DNA of 27,160 nt. Origin: Bacteroidales bacterium (GTDB lineage: Bacteria; Bacteroidota; Bacteroidia; Bacteroidales; UBA932). The stretch lies in contig JAHHQQ010000024.1 of NCBI GenBank assembly GCA_020026275.1, positions 1 to 27,160 of the forward strand, given 5' to 3'. The notes under the pieces were generated by a model. That model saw only the letters and a program-made list of their open reading frames with translations. It had not been told where the DNA came from and ran no database searches. Both the position numbers and the translations under genes were made by a program. Of this stretch, positions 7,142-14,800 are shown in pieces (the first letter of the stretch is position 1; every line of letters begins with the position of its first letter).

Positions 7142-8236
7142 ATGGCAGAAAATAATACCCTACTCGAAAAAGTGTTGAGTCTTCAGGATAAGTTCAAGGA
7201 ACTTCAGGACCAACTCGCAGATCCGGCAGTGATGTCGGATATGAAGAAATATGTCCAGCTCAATAAAGATTACAAGGAGCTGGAGCCAATCATCAAGGCT
7301 GGCCTCGAATACAAGAAAGTGATGGAGGAACTTGAAATGGCCAAGGAAATCGTCATGCATGAAAAGGACGAGGACCTGAAGATGATGGCAAAAGATGAAA
7401 TTGCGGAACTGGAGCCACAGATCCCAGAGATGGAGCAGAATATCAAACTTCTTCTCATTCCTGCCGATCCTGACGACAGCAAGAATGCGATGATTGAAAT
7501 CCGTGGTGGCGCCGGTGGTGATGAGGCGGCGATTTTTGCTGGAGACCTTTTCAGAATGTACACTAAATTTGCTGAAGCCAAAGGCTGGAAATTGGAAATG
7601 CAAGAACAGGCACCGGGAACTTCTGGTGGTTTCAAGCAGGTGGTGTTCAAACTTTCTTCTTCTACAGAAGGTGTGTACGGTATCATGAAATATGAATCCG
7701 GTGTGCACCGTGTGCAGCGTGTCCCTCAGACAGAGACACAGGGACGTATCCAGACTTCAGCTGCGTCCGTAGCGGTTTTTCCAGAGGCCGGTGAATTTGA
7801 TATCGAGCTGGATATGAATGACATCCGTAAGGATACCTATTGTTCTTCCGGTCCTGGTGGACAGGGCGTGAACACGACCTATTCTGCTGTCAGATTGACC
7901 CATATCCCATCCGGTATTGTGGTACAATGTCAGGAGGAACGTTCCCAGTTGAAGAACTTCGACAGAGCTTTGGCCGAATTGAGGACGCGTCTCTACAATA
8001 TGGAGCATCAGAAATATCTGGACAGCATTGCCGCCAAACGTAAGACCATGGTTTCCACAGGAGACCGTTCTGCCAAGATACGTACCTACAACTATCCGCA
8101 GTCACGTGTGACCGATCACAGAATCAACTGGACCATGTACAATCTTACAGGATTTATGGATGGTGACATTCAAGAGTGTATCGACCAGTTGCAGATTGCA
8201 GAGAATGCGGAACGTCTGAAGGAAGCTGGAGAATAG
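7142..8236 (+). CDS. prfA: Peptide chain release factor 1
   Basis: A 364-residue class I release factor that reads UAA and UAG and triggers hydrolysis of peptidyl-tRNA. The catalytic GGQ is at 239-241 within SSGPGGQGVNTT. The stop-codon-reading tripeptide region is VPQTETQGR, giving Pro195-Gln196-Thr197 in the PxT position expected for RF1, not the SPF of RF2. The conserved block RGGAGGDEAAIFAGDLFRMY begins at 121. Closing motifs MVSTGDRSAKIRTYNYPQ and VTDHRIN are intact. Length is normal and no programmed frameshift is expected or seen. It lies behind the GNAT-like gene and is closed by the terminator at 8253-8293. Confidence 0.97.
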   Translation: MAENNTLLEKVLSLQDKFKELQDQLADPAVMSDMKKYVQLNKDYKELEPIIKAGLEYKKVMEELEMAKEIVMHEKDEDLKMMAKDEIAELEPQIPEMEQNIKLLLIPADPDDSKNAMIEIRGGAGGDEAAIFAGDLFRMYTKFAEAKGWKLEMQEQAPGTSGGFKQVVFKLSSSTEGVYGIMKYESGVHRVQRVPQTETQGRIQTSAASVAVFPEAGEFDIELDMNDIRKDTYCSSGPGGQGVNTTYSAVRLTHIPSGIVVQCQEERSQLKNFDRALAELRTRLYNMEHQKYLDSIAAKRKTMVSTGDRSAKIRTYNYPQSRVTDHRINWTMYNLTGFMDGDIQECIDQLQIAENAERLKEAGE

Positions 8237-8252
8237 CTGTTGCAGTTCATAT

Positions 8253-8293
8253 AAAATGAAAGCGGTCCGGTACCACCGGACCGCTTTCATTTT
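8253..8293. terminator. Bidirectional intrinsic terminator between prfA and fabZ
   Basis: A perfect 19-bp inverted repeat (8253-8271 with 8275-8293) around the 3-base loop acc. The outer pairs are A/T, so each strand ends the stem with four T. It starts 16 bases after the prfA stop and ends 17 bases before the fabZ stop, serving both convergent genes. The stem core is almost the same as that of the pgi terminator. Confidence 0.9.
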
Positions 8294-8310
8294 CATTGTC
8301 CCCGCATTAT

Positions 8311-8766
8311 TTATTTTGTTTCTTCAAGAGGGACTAGTGCAAAAGCAAGTTCACCTTTGCAACAAAGTTTTCCTCCTACACAAAGTTGAGCGTTGCAGTA
8401 GAACAGTTGGGAGGCAGGGGAAATCTTGCGGCTGTTGGTCAGACTGGTCGTAATCTCACAGATATCTCCAGGTTTGACTTGATTCTTGAATCTGACCTTG
8501 TCAAGTCCTGCATAGAGGGCCAGATGACCAGGAATGGCTTCCTTGACCAATAGAGAACAGCTTTGTGCCATGATCTCGCAGAGAATCACTCCAGGAACAA
8601 TCGGATTTCCTGGAAAATGCCCCTGTGTGAAGAATTCATCTTTCTTGATCTGATATTTCGCATGAGCTTTTCCCTCCTCGTCAATGTATGCTTCTTCAAT
8701 CAAAAGCATCGGAGGTCTATGCGGAAGAATCCTTTTGATATCCTCTAATGTGAATTTTTCTTCCAT
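8311..8766 (-). CDS. fabZ: 3-hydroxyacyl-ACP dehydratase FabZ
   Basis: A 151-residue cytoplasmic hot-dog-fold enzyme that dehydrates 3-hydroxyacyl-ACP to trans-2-enoyl-ACP in type II fatty acid synthesis. Family marks: LPHRPPMLLI (14-23), the catalytic His50 in GHFPGNPIVPGV (49-60) and the catalytic Glu64 in CEIMAQ. The stretch YAGLDKVRFKNQVKPGD is also typical. The start at 8766 was chosen because the FabZ fold begins there; the frame stays open upstream only inside fabF. The ATG comes one base after the fabF stop codon, implying translational coupling. The sequence looks closer to clostridial FabZ than to the FabZ domain fused to LpxC in Bacteroides; that comparison is from memory. It is last in fabK-fabF-fabZ. 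Confidence 0.88.
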   Translation of the reverse strand: MEEKFTLEDIKRILPHRPPMLLIEEAYIDEEGKAHAKYQIKKDEFFTQGHFPGNPIVPGVILCEIMAQSCSLLVKEAIPGHLALYAGLDKVRFKNQVKPGDICEITTSLTNSRKISPASQLFYCNAQLCVGGKLCCKGELAFALVPLEETK

Positions 8767-8767
8767 G

Positions 8768-10027
8768 TCAGTCTTCAAATTTTCTGAATGCGATGCAGCT
8801 GTTATGACCACCGAAACCAAATGAATCGGAAATGGCAAGTGTGATGTCTGATTTGACAGCTGCATTTGGGGTATAGTCCAGGTCACATTCCGGATCTGGA
8901 TTGTCGAGGTTAATGGTCGGAGGAACAATACCATCTCGCAGGCACATGATTGCTGCGATAGCTTCGGCTGCACCGGATGCGCCGAACATATGGCCAGTCA
9001 TGGATTTGATGGAACTGATGTGAGCCTTATAGGCAAAGTCACCGAGAGCAGCCTTGTAGGCAATGGTTTCAGTAACATCATTCAGTTTGGTTCCAGTGCC
9101 ATGTGCATTGATGTAGAGATCGTCTTTGTTCGGATCGAAACCTGCTTCGGTAAGGGCGTCCGTGATACATCTTGCCTGGGTCGTTCCATCTGGTCTTGGG
9201 GCCGTGCTGTGATAGGCATCGCAAGTGTTGCCGTAGCCTACGATTTCAGCGTAGATGTGGGCCCCTCTTGCTTTGGCATGTTCGAGTTCCTCTAGAACGA
9301 GGATGCCGGAACCGTCTCCCATCACGAACCCTGCCCTATTGGCATTGAATGGAAGAGAAGCATATTTTGGATCTTCTGCTTTGGACAATGCCTTCGCATT
9401 GGCGAAGCCTGCGATTCCAAGCGGAATGGTGGCGTTTTCACAACCTCCTGTGATGATGGCATCTGCATAGCCGTGCCGGATGGCTCGGAGTGCTTCTCCA
9501 ATGCAGTTGGTGGAGGTGGCACAGGCTGTTACCACATCAATACATGGTCCTTGCGCATGGTGCTTGATAGCAATGTTTCCGGCAGCGATATTGGAAATCA
9601 TGGTTGGGATGAAAAGTGGAGAGATCCATTTCCCGGAAGGCTCGTCGAGCATATTCTTGGTCTCTCTGTACTGAACTTCGAAACCGCCGATTCCAGAACC
9701 CACATAGACACCCAATCTGAAAGGGTCAATGTTCTTTCCTTCACCTTCTGATTTCAATCCGGCATCATTCATGGCCTGAAAAGCGGCCGCCATGCCAAAT
9801 TTTGTAAAGTTGTCCTGTTTCCTGATGAATGGCTTGTCCATGCCGTAATCTTCAGGATTGAAATTTTTGGTCTTTCCCGCAATTTTGACAGGCAGACCCT
9901 CTGTTGGAAATTCGTCAATGTAGTCAATTCCGCAGACACCATTGATCAGATTGTTCCAATAGGTTTTCAAATCATTTCCGACAGGAGAGATAATACCCAT
10001 ACCTGTCACTACGACTCTTTTATTCAT
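8768..10027 (-). CDS. fabF: 3-oxoacyl-ACP synthase II FabF
   Basis: A 419-residue condensing enzyme that elongates acyl-ACP with malonyl-ACP. The start at 10027 gives MNKRVVVTGMG, the family's normal opening; the longer frame overlaps fabK. The catalytic triad is complete: Cys169 in VTACATST, His309 in NAHGTGT and His346 in KSMTGH, with Lys341 nearby. The C-terminal DSFGFGGHN block is intact. Elements such as AEIVGYGNTCDAYH and PPTINLDNPDPECDLDY resemble clostridial FabF more than the FabF usually found beside acpP in Bacteroidota (from memory). Spacing to fabK is 10 bases and to fabZ one base, a tight operon. A second, canonical fabF may exist elsewhere in the genome. Confidence 0.92.
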   Translation of the reverse strand: MNKRVVVTGMGIISPVGNDLKTYWNNLINGVCGIDYIDEFPTEGLPVKIAGKTKNFNPEDYGMDKPFIRKQDNFTKFGMAAAFQAMNDAGLKSEGEGKNIDPFRLGVYVGSGIGGFEVQYRETKNMLDEPSGKWISPLFIPTMISNIAAGNIAIKHHAQGPCIDVVTACATSTNCIGEALRAIRHGYADAIITGGCENATIPLGIAGFANAKALSKAEDPKYASLPFNANRAGFVMGDGSGILVLEELEHAKARGAHIYAEIVGYGNTCDAYHSTAPRPDGTTQARCITDALTEAGFDPNKDDLYINAHGTGTKLNDVTETIAYKAALGDFAYKAHISSIKSMTGHMFGASGAAEAIAAIMCLRDGIVPPTINLDNPDPECDLDYTPNAAVKSDITLAISDSFGFGGHNSCIAFRKFED

Positions 10028-10037
10028 GTTTGTTTTT

Positions 10038-10988
10038 TTAATCGGTAAATAATGATGGAGCATTCTTGAGCAAGTGTTCTGCACCTTGCATCACATCTTC
10101 TACGATTGTTGCGGCAGGTTCAATCTTGTTGACCAGACCAGCCACTTCTCCTGCAAGAAAACTTCCACCTGTAAAATCTCCATCTACGACTGCTTTCTTG
10201 AGGGAACCTGTTCCCAATGCAAGCACTTCGTCTTTGGATACAGTTGGATCCAATTCCATTTTATAGAATTTTCTAGAGAACGGATTCTTCAGACAGCGGA
10301 CAGCATCACCCAATGTCTTTCCTGTTACGATGGTTCCGATGTCACTAGCTTTGATCAGACGCTCCTTGTAGTTCTGATGGACCAGACATTCTTCAGCTGC
10401 AAGAAAACGTGTACCCATCTGAATGCCACATGCGCCGAGCATGAAGGCTGCTGCCGCTCCTCTCCCGTCAAAAATGCCTCCTGCTGCCAAGACTGGAATC
10501 TTTACGGCTTCGACAATTTGTGGAACAAGTGCCATGGTGTGCAAATCACCGATGTGGCCACCGGATTCTGCTCCTTCTGCAATAACGGCATCAGCGCCAA
10601 GTTCTTCCATTTTAATGGCATAGGCAGTAGAAGCGATAACAGGGATAACTATGATTCCGGCTGATTTCCATTTCTGGATGAATGCGGCTGGAGAACCCGC
10701 TCCGGTTGTTACAATCCTGATTCCTTCTTCAATGACAAGGTCTGCCACTTCTCCTGCATTTGGCGCCTGCAACATGATGTTGACTCCAAAAGGCTTATCT
10801 GTCAACGTCTTGCACTTCCTGATTTCATCTCTGACAGCTTCTGTTGAAAAGTTGATAGAAGAAATCAGACCTAGACCTCCTGCATTGGAAACTGCCGCTG
10901 CAAGATTTGCATCGGCAATCCATGCCATACCTCCTTGAAATAGCGGATACTTGATTTCAAGTAATTCGCATATAGGGCTTTTAATCAT
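10038..10988 (-). CDS. fabK: Enoyl-ACP reductase II (FabK-like, nitronate monooxygenase fold)
   Basis: A 316-residue FMN-dependent TIM-barrel protein of the nitronate monooxygenase/FabK family. As FabK it would reduce trans-2-enoyl-ACP in the last step of each elongation cycle. Visible marks: YPLFQGGMAWIADANLAAAV (14-33), the FMN-site glycines NAGGLG (35-40), the ESGGHIG loop with His145 (equivalent to the catalytic histidine of FabK), AAGGIFDGRG (168-177) and MGTRF (191-195). The opening CELLEIKYPLFQGGM and the partnership with fabF and fabZ favour FabK over a 2-nitropropane dioxygenase-type detoxifier. It is the first gene of the operon; a TATCTTTG box lies 29 bases upstream. Confidence 0.82.
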   Translation of the reverse strand: MIKSPICELLEIKYPLFQGGMAWIADANLAAAVSNAGGLGLISSINFSTEAVRDEIRKCKTLTDKPFGVNIMLQAPNAGEVADLVIEEGIRIVTTGAGSPAAFIQKWKSAGIIVIPVIASTAYAIKMEELGADAVIAEGAESGGHIGDLHTMALVPQIVEAVKIPVLAAGGIFDGRGAAAAFMLGACGIQMGTRFLAAEECLVHQNYKERLIKASDIGTIVTGKTLGDAVRCLKNPFSRKFYKMELDPTVSKDEVLALGTGSLKKAVVDGDFTGGSFLAGEVAGLVNKIEPAATIVEDVMQGAEHLLKNAPSLFTD

Positions 10989-11016
10989 AAAGTGTTTTGT
11001 TTGTACAAATATTTGG

Positions 11017-11024
11017 CAAAGATA
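11017..11024 (-). promoter_or_regulatory. Putative -7 box for fabK-fabF-fabZ
   Basis: The minus strand reads TATCTTTG (TAnnTTTG), 29 bases before the fabK ATG at 10988. No good -33 element is visible. I looked for, and did not find, a palindromic operator of the FapR or FabT type in this 180-base gap. Confidence 0.5.
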
Positions 11025-11051
11025 TAAATTTTATCTTTAATCATATATATC

Positions 11052-11059
11052 TATATTTG
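11052..11059 (+). promoter_or_regulatory. Putative -7 box for the DUF4434-tmk transcript
   Basis: TATATTTG matches TAnnTTTG and predicts a leader of about 100 bases before the ATG at 11169. The surrounding sequence is very A/T-rich. The -33 element is weak. Confidence 0.4.
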
Positions 11060-11168
11060 TATTAGGTGTGTATGAATCCGTGATGTGTTGGAGCATTGCT
11101 GTTTGTGACAGAACGGATGCTGTTCGTTTCCGGATTCGGTTGCAGCTGAAACTAACGAAGGTTGTGCA

Positions 11169-12722
11169 ATGAAAAATTTCAAATCTTATCTTTGTGTGGT
11201 ATTCCTGATTCTGATGAGCTCCGTCAGAATGGACGCTCAGGCATACAAGCCTGTGACAGGAACTTTTTTGAATATGGTGTGGCAGGATCAGCGTAACAAT
11301 TACATGAATCCTCATTCCATAGATATGACGGATCCGCAGTTGTGGCGGACAAAAGTGGATGAATTGCATGAATTGGGGGTAGATTATCTGATCATCATGC
11401 AAGTGGCCAATGAACAGCAGGCTTTTTATCCTTCTGATTTTATGGAGAAGGCCTATTCAGCAGAACGTGAAAGTCCTGTTGAGGCGATTGTGGATGAAGC
11501 GGATAAGAATGGAATGCATGTGTTCTTGAGCAGCGGTTGGGCCCGAAATCAGTGTGACGACCAGAGAGATCCGGAAATCAAGGCAATCCAAATGCATATC
11601 ATGCAAGAACTGGTGGCTCTTTTCGGGGACAGGAAATGTTTCTATGGCTGGTATCTTCCGGTAGAAGATTGCTTTAATCCCTATTTGTCAGATGAAGCTA
11701 TCCTTGCGGCCAATGACATCACACGGAAGGCCAAGGAACTGGCTCCTGGAAAGAAAGTCATGATTTCACCTTATGGTTTGTTCCAATCTGACGTTTCCGA
11801 TCCCAAGTTTGGCGAGCAGATTGCCAAGCTGGATGTGGATATCATTGCTTATCAGGATGAAATCGGTTGTGTGCGGAAGTCATTTCCAATGCAGGAGATG
11901 AAGGATCATTTCGCCCAACTTCGTAAGATACACGATGAGACAGGCATTGAACTATGGGCTAATGTGGAAAGTTTCGCATGGGACAGAAATACAAACAACT
12001 GGTTCTCTGCTCTTGTCCCTGCACCATTTGGGCGCTATTTGTCGCAGATTATAGGAGTAAATCAAGCTCATGTAGACCGGATAGTTTCGTTTGCTGTCAA
12101 CGGGATTTTGGACAAGCCGGATTCTCCTTACCCTTTGGGTATGCCGACTCAGGCTGGACTGGCCTACAAAAATTACAAGAGTTGGCTAGACGGAGAGGGC
12201 CGTTGGCCTATATTGGCTGCCAGTTTCGCCGGAAAGCTGGAAAATGGGGCAAAAGGTGCATCCGTTCGGGTCATTGGAGAGGATGACATCGTTGAGGAAT
12301 ATGAAACCAGTTTGCTGACTGACAACGAACTGGGATATGAAGATCCTAATCTGGATGAATGGATGGAATTTGATGAGGGCCAGATGGAAGTAGTGGTGGA
12401 CTTGGGAAAGAAGAAGCCGATTGGGCGGCTGGCTGTCCGTTTTCTGCATCACAAGAAGTCCGATGTCGCTATTCCTCCGATGGTCCAATTTTATGTATCT
12501 TCCAACGGAAGGAGATTTTTTCCAGTTTCAACTGTCTTGACCCATGTTTCTCCGAACGATCTCCATGATTGTTGGATTGATATCGCTGTGACGGGCCAGT
12601 TGGATCGGAAAGCGCGATATGTCAAAGTGGTGGCTCTGTCTGATCCGGATGCTTTCGGACGCTATGAGACCCCTTCCATTTTATGTGATGAAATCTATGT
12701 CAATCCGGTCATCTCGGAGTAG
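11169..12722 (+). CDS. Secreted DUF4434-type protein, probable glycoside hydrolase-like TIM barrel
   Basis: A 517-residue secreted protein. Residues 1-24 are a signal peptide ending in Asp-Ala-Gln. Residues of about 28-340 resemble the DUF4434 domain found in Bacteroidales carbohydrate-related proteins: GTFLNMVWQD near 31-40, FLSSGWARNQ near 119-128, GWYLPVEDCF at 160-169, AYQDEIG at 227-233 and LWANVESF at 262-269. Strand-end acidic residues (Glu166, Asp230-Glu231, Glu267) are where a TIM-barrel hydrolase would hold its catalytic pair. Residues from about 350 form a beta-sandwich-like region (MEVVVDLGKKKPIGRLAVRF) reminiscent of F5/8 type C/carbohydrate-binding modules. Glycan hydrolysis is inferred; no SusC/SusD pair is nearby. 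tmk follows after 43 bases. Confidence 0.75.
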   Translation: MKNFKSYLCVVFLILMSSVRMDAQAYKPVTGTFLNMVWQDQRNNYMNPHSIDMTDPQLWRTKVDELHELGVDYLIIMQVANEQQAFYPSDFMEKAYSAERESPVEAIVDEADKNGMHVFLSSGWARNQCDDQRDPEIKAIQMHIMQELVALFGDRKCFYGWYLPVEDCFNPYLSDEAILAANDITRKAKELAPGKKVMISPYGLFQSDVSDPKFGEQIAKLDVDIIAYQDEIGCVRKSFPMQEMKDHFAQLRKIHDETGIELWANVESFAWDRNTNNWFSALVPAPFGRYLSQIIGVNQAHVDRIVSFAVNGILDKPDSPYPLGMPTQAGLAYKNYKSWLDGEGRWPILAASFAGKLENGAKGASVRVIGEDDIVEEYETSLLTDNELGYEDPNLDEWMEFDEGQMEVVVDLGKKKPIGRLAVRFLHHKKSDVAIPPMVQFYVSSNGRRFFPVSTVLTHVSPNDLHDCWIDIAVTGQLDRKARYVKVVALSDPDAFGRYETPSILCDEIYVNPVISE

Positions 12723-12765
12723 GGCGGAATATTTTTCTGAAATAGAAATTTAAAGTCATAAAAAT

Positions 12766-13446
12766 ATGTTGATTGTAATTGAAGGTTTGGATGGATCTGG
12801 AAAGTCCACTCAAGTCAGGAATCTCAGGAAATATCTGGAAGATGTTTGTGGAAAAGTGGATTATATCCATTTCCCACGCTATGATGCCCCAGTTTACGGG
12901 GACTTGATCAGTACTTTTCTCAAAGGAGGATTCGGCGAAATTGACAAGGTTCCTCCCAAACTGGTGGCGCTGCTCTATGCAGAAGATCGTCATGCTGCTG
13001 CCGCTGATCTGGTGAAGAAACTGGAAGCGGGAGATGTCGTTCTGCTAGATCGCTATGTCTATTCCAATATTGCTTACCAATGCGCAAAAGTGAAAGATGA
13101 GAAGGAGAGAGAAGAATTGAGAGAGTGGATTTCCGATACTGAATATTGTCAGTTCGGTTTGCCCGTTCCGGATCTCAATATCTTCTTGGATGTTCCGATC
13201 GGTTTTGTGGAAGCCAAATTGTCTGGTATCCGCCAGGGTAACGATCGTTCCTATCTGGACGGATCTCAGGATATTCATGAAGCGGATATTCATTTCCAAA
13301 AGGCGGTCAAGGCTGTTTATCTCCGTCAGACAGAGATTGATCCGCATTTCATCCGGATTGATTGCTCGGACGAAACAGGTGGCATGTTGCTCCAGAACAT
13401 TATTGCAGAAAGAATAAAAAATGCGGTAAATCAAGTTCTCAAGTAG
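12766..13446 (+). CDS. tmk: Thymidylate kinase
   Basis: A 226-residue cytoplasmic P-loop kinase that phosphorylates dTMP to dTDP with ATP. Motifs: the Walker A loop GLDGSGKST (7-15), the DRY motif with DRYVYSNIAYQ at 95-105 (Asp95, Arg96, Ser100), HFPRYD near 35-40 for the phosphate-binding Arg, and a LID-like segment GNDRSYLDG. Length is slightly above the usual 205-215. The start is preceded by an A/T-rich stretch with no Shine-Dalgarno sequence. It lies between the DUF4434 gene and the DoxX/MauE-like gene, all on one strand, with gaps of about 40 bases and no terminators, so it may share their transcript. Confidence 0.95.
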   Translation: MLIVIEGLDGSGKSTQVRNLRKYLEDVCGKVDYIHFPRYDAPVYGDLISTFLKGGFGEIDKVPPKLVALLYAEDRHAAAADLVKKLEAGDVVLLDRYVYSNIAYQCAKVKDEKEREELREWISDTEYCQFGLPVPDLNIFLDVPIGFVEAKLSGIRQGNDRSYLDGSQDIHEADIHFQKAVKAVYLRQTEIDPHFIRIDCSDETGGMLLQNIIAERIKNAVNQVLK

Positions 13447-13486
13447 AAATTTGGTATATTGGGCGAAAATAATAAAACATATTGTC

Positions 13487-14728
13487 ATGAACTGGTTTTA
13501 TAAGATTCTGAAACAAGGCAGCAAATTGATTCTTGGGCTGGTTTTTTTCATTGCCGGTATATTGAAATTGATGGATCCGACAGGAACAGGTCTGATTGTT
13601 TCTGAATATTTTAGTTTTTTTCATCTTTCCTTCATGAAGGTGATTTCGCTTCCATTCGGATTGATGTTGGCATTTCTTGAGACAACCATCGGTGTCGCTT
13701 TGCTGACAGGAGTGTTCCGCAAGGTGGCTGCCACGGCCTGTGCAATCTTCATTGGGGGCTTTACTATGATTACTTTCATTCTCTGGATATTCAATCCCAA
13801 TATGGATTGTGGTTGTTTTGGAGAAGCTGTTCATCTGACTCATTTTCAGTCTTTCATGAAGAATGTCATTTTGCTTCTTCTCGCTTTGGCTGCATTCCGC
13901 CCCTACAGAATGTTCGAGCCGATTGACAAGACGCGAAAATCCAAGTATGCCGTCTTTGTAGTCGCGATGCTTTCTGTCATTGTATTTTCCGTGTATTCGC
14001 TCATGTATATTCCACTGGTGGATTATACACCTTTCAATACAACTTCCATGTTGGCTTCTTCTGTTGCACAGGATGAAAAGAGCGGAGAAGAAGAATATGT
14101 TTCTACGTTCATCTATGAGAAGAATGGTCAGACTGGAGTCTTTACATTGGACAAGCTGCCCGATTCTACCTGGACATTCATCGAGACCAGGACGGTCCGC
14201 AAAATGGACAAGATTGAAGAGACGGATTATCCTGTTCTGTCTTTTCGTAATCAGGAAGGAGAATATTGTGATTCTTTGGCCGCCAACGGTAATGTCTTGG
14301 TTTCTTCTGTCTTTAATATGAAGAAACTCTCTGACAAAAAATTGGCTTCCGTCTGCAATATGCTCTCTGCCGCCGATTCTGTCGGCATGACTGCTATGCT
14401 TCTTCTGTCTTCAGATCCGGAATATTTCAGACAAGTTCTTGAAAAATCTTCGTTGTCACAGCAAGATCGTTCTTTCTTGATGGGGCATACCTATTATTCC
14501 GATTTCAAGACATTGATTTCTTTGAACCGTTCCAATGGAGGGGCAGTTTTCTTCAATGAGGGAAACCTCATTGAGAAATGGGCGTTTAGAAGTCTGCCTT
14601 CAGAAGCCAAAGTCGCAAGGTTGCAGAAGAAGGATGTGACTGAACTGATGCTGTCATCCAATACCAAGGGGCATCTCTGGTTCCAAGCATTCTTGCTATA
14701 TACATTGGTCATTATGGTTGCTTTCTGA
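13487..14728 (+). CDS. DoxX/MauE-like membrane protein with thioredoxin-like C-terminal region
   Basis: A 413-residue inner-membrane protein. The start at 13487 (MNWFYKILKQ) was preferred to an upstream TTG. Residues 12-30 with a G-L-K segment, 52-75, 80-102, 124-137 and 155-176 are hydrophobic, giving four or five helices in the DoxX/MauE arrangement. The loop motif DCGCFG (107-112) is a Cys pair characteristic of MauE-like and vitamin K reductase-linked proteins, suggesting a redox or disulfide role. Residues from about 185-390 form a soluble, presumably periplasmic region that could be thioredoxin-like but lacks a CxxC. A final hydrophobic stretch (WFQAFLLYTLVIMVAF) ends the protein. It resembles the conserved Bacteroidales family typified by BT_3928 (from memory). 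Function is unproven. Confidence 0.78.
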   Translation: MNWFYKILKQGSKLILGLVFFIAGILKLMDPTGTGLIVSEYFSFFHLSFMKVISLPFGLMLAFLETTIGVALLTGVFRKVAATACAIFIGGFTMITFILWIFNPNMDCGCFGEAVHLTHFQSFMKNVILLLLALAAFRPYRMFEPIDKTRKSKYAVFVVAMLSVIVFSVYSLMYIPLVDYTPFNTTSMLASSVAQDEKSGEEEYVSTFIYEKNGQTGVFTLDKLPDSTWTFIETRTVRKMDKIEETDYPVLSFRNQEGEYCDSLAANGNVLVSSVFNMKKLSDKKLASVCNMLSAADSVGMTAMLLLSSDPEYFRQVLEKSSLSQQDRSFLMGHTYYSDFKTLISLNRSNGGAVFFNEGNLIEKWAFRSLPSEAKVARLQKKDVTELMLSSNTKGHLWFQAFLLYTLVIMVAF

Positions 14729-14753
14729 GGAGTCAATGGGAAATGACAGAGCA

Positions 14754-14786
14754 AGCCCCCTGTCCTCAATGGAAGGACAGGGGGCT
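14754..14786. terminator. Bidirectional intrinsic terminator
   Basis: A perfect 13-bp GC-rich stem (14754-14766 with 14774-14786) around a 7-base loop, followed on the plus strand by a run of T (14795-14802). It lies 26 bases after the membrane-protein stop and 15 bases beyond the stop of the convergent aminotransferase gene. Confidence 0.88.
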
Positions 14787-14800
14787 GCTGTTAGTTTTTT

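Noticed and set aside
8767..8973. Longer N-terminus of FabZ
   Set aside because: The extra 69 residues are encoded within fabF and look unrelated to FabZ. The ATG one base after the fabF stop fits the family's length.
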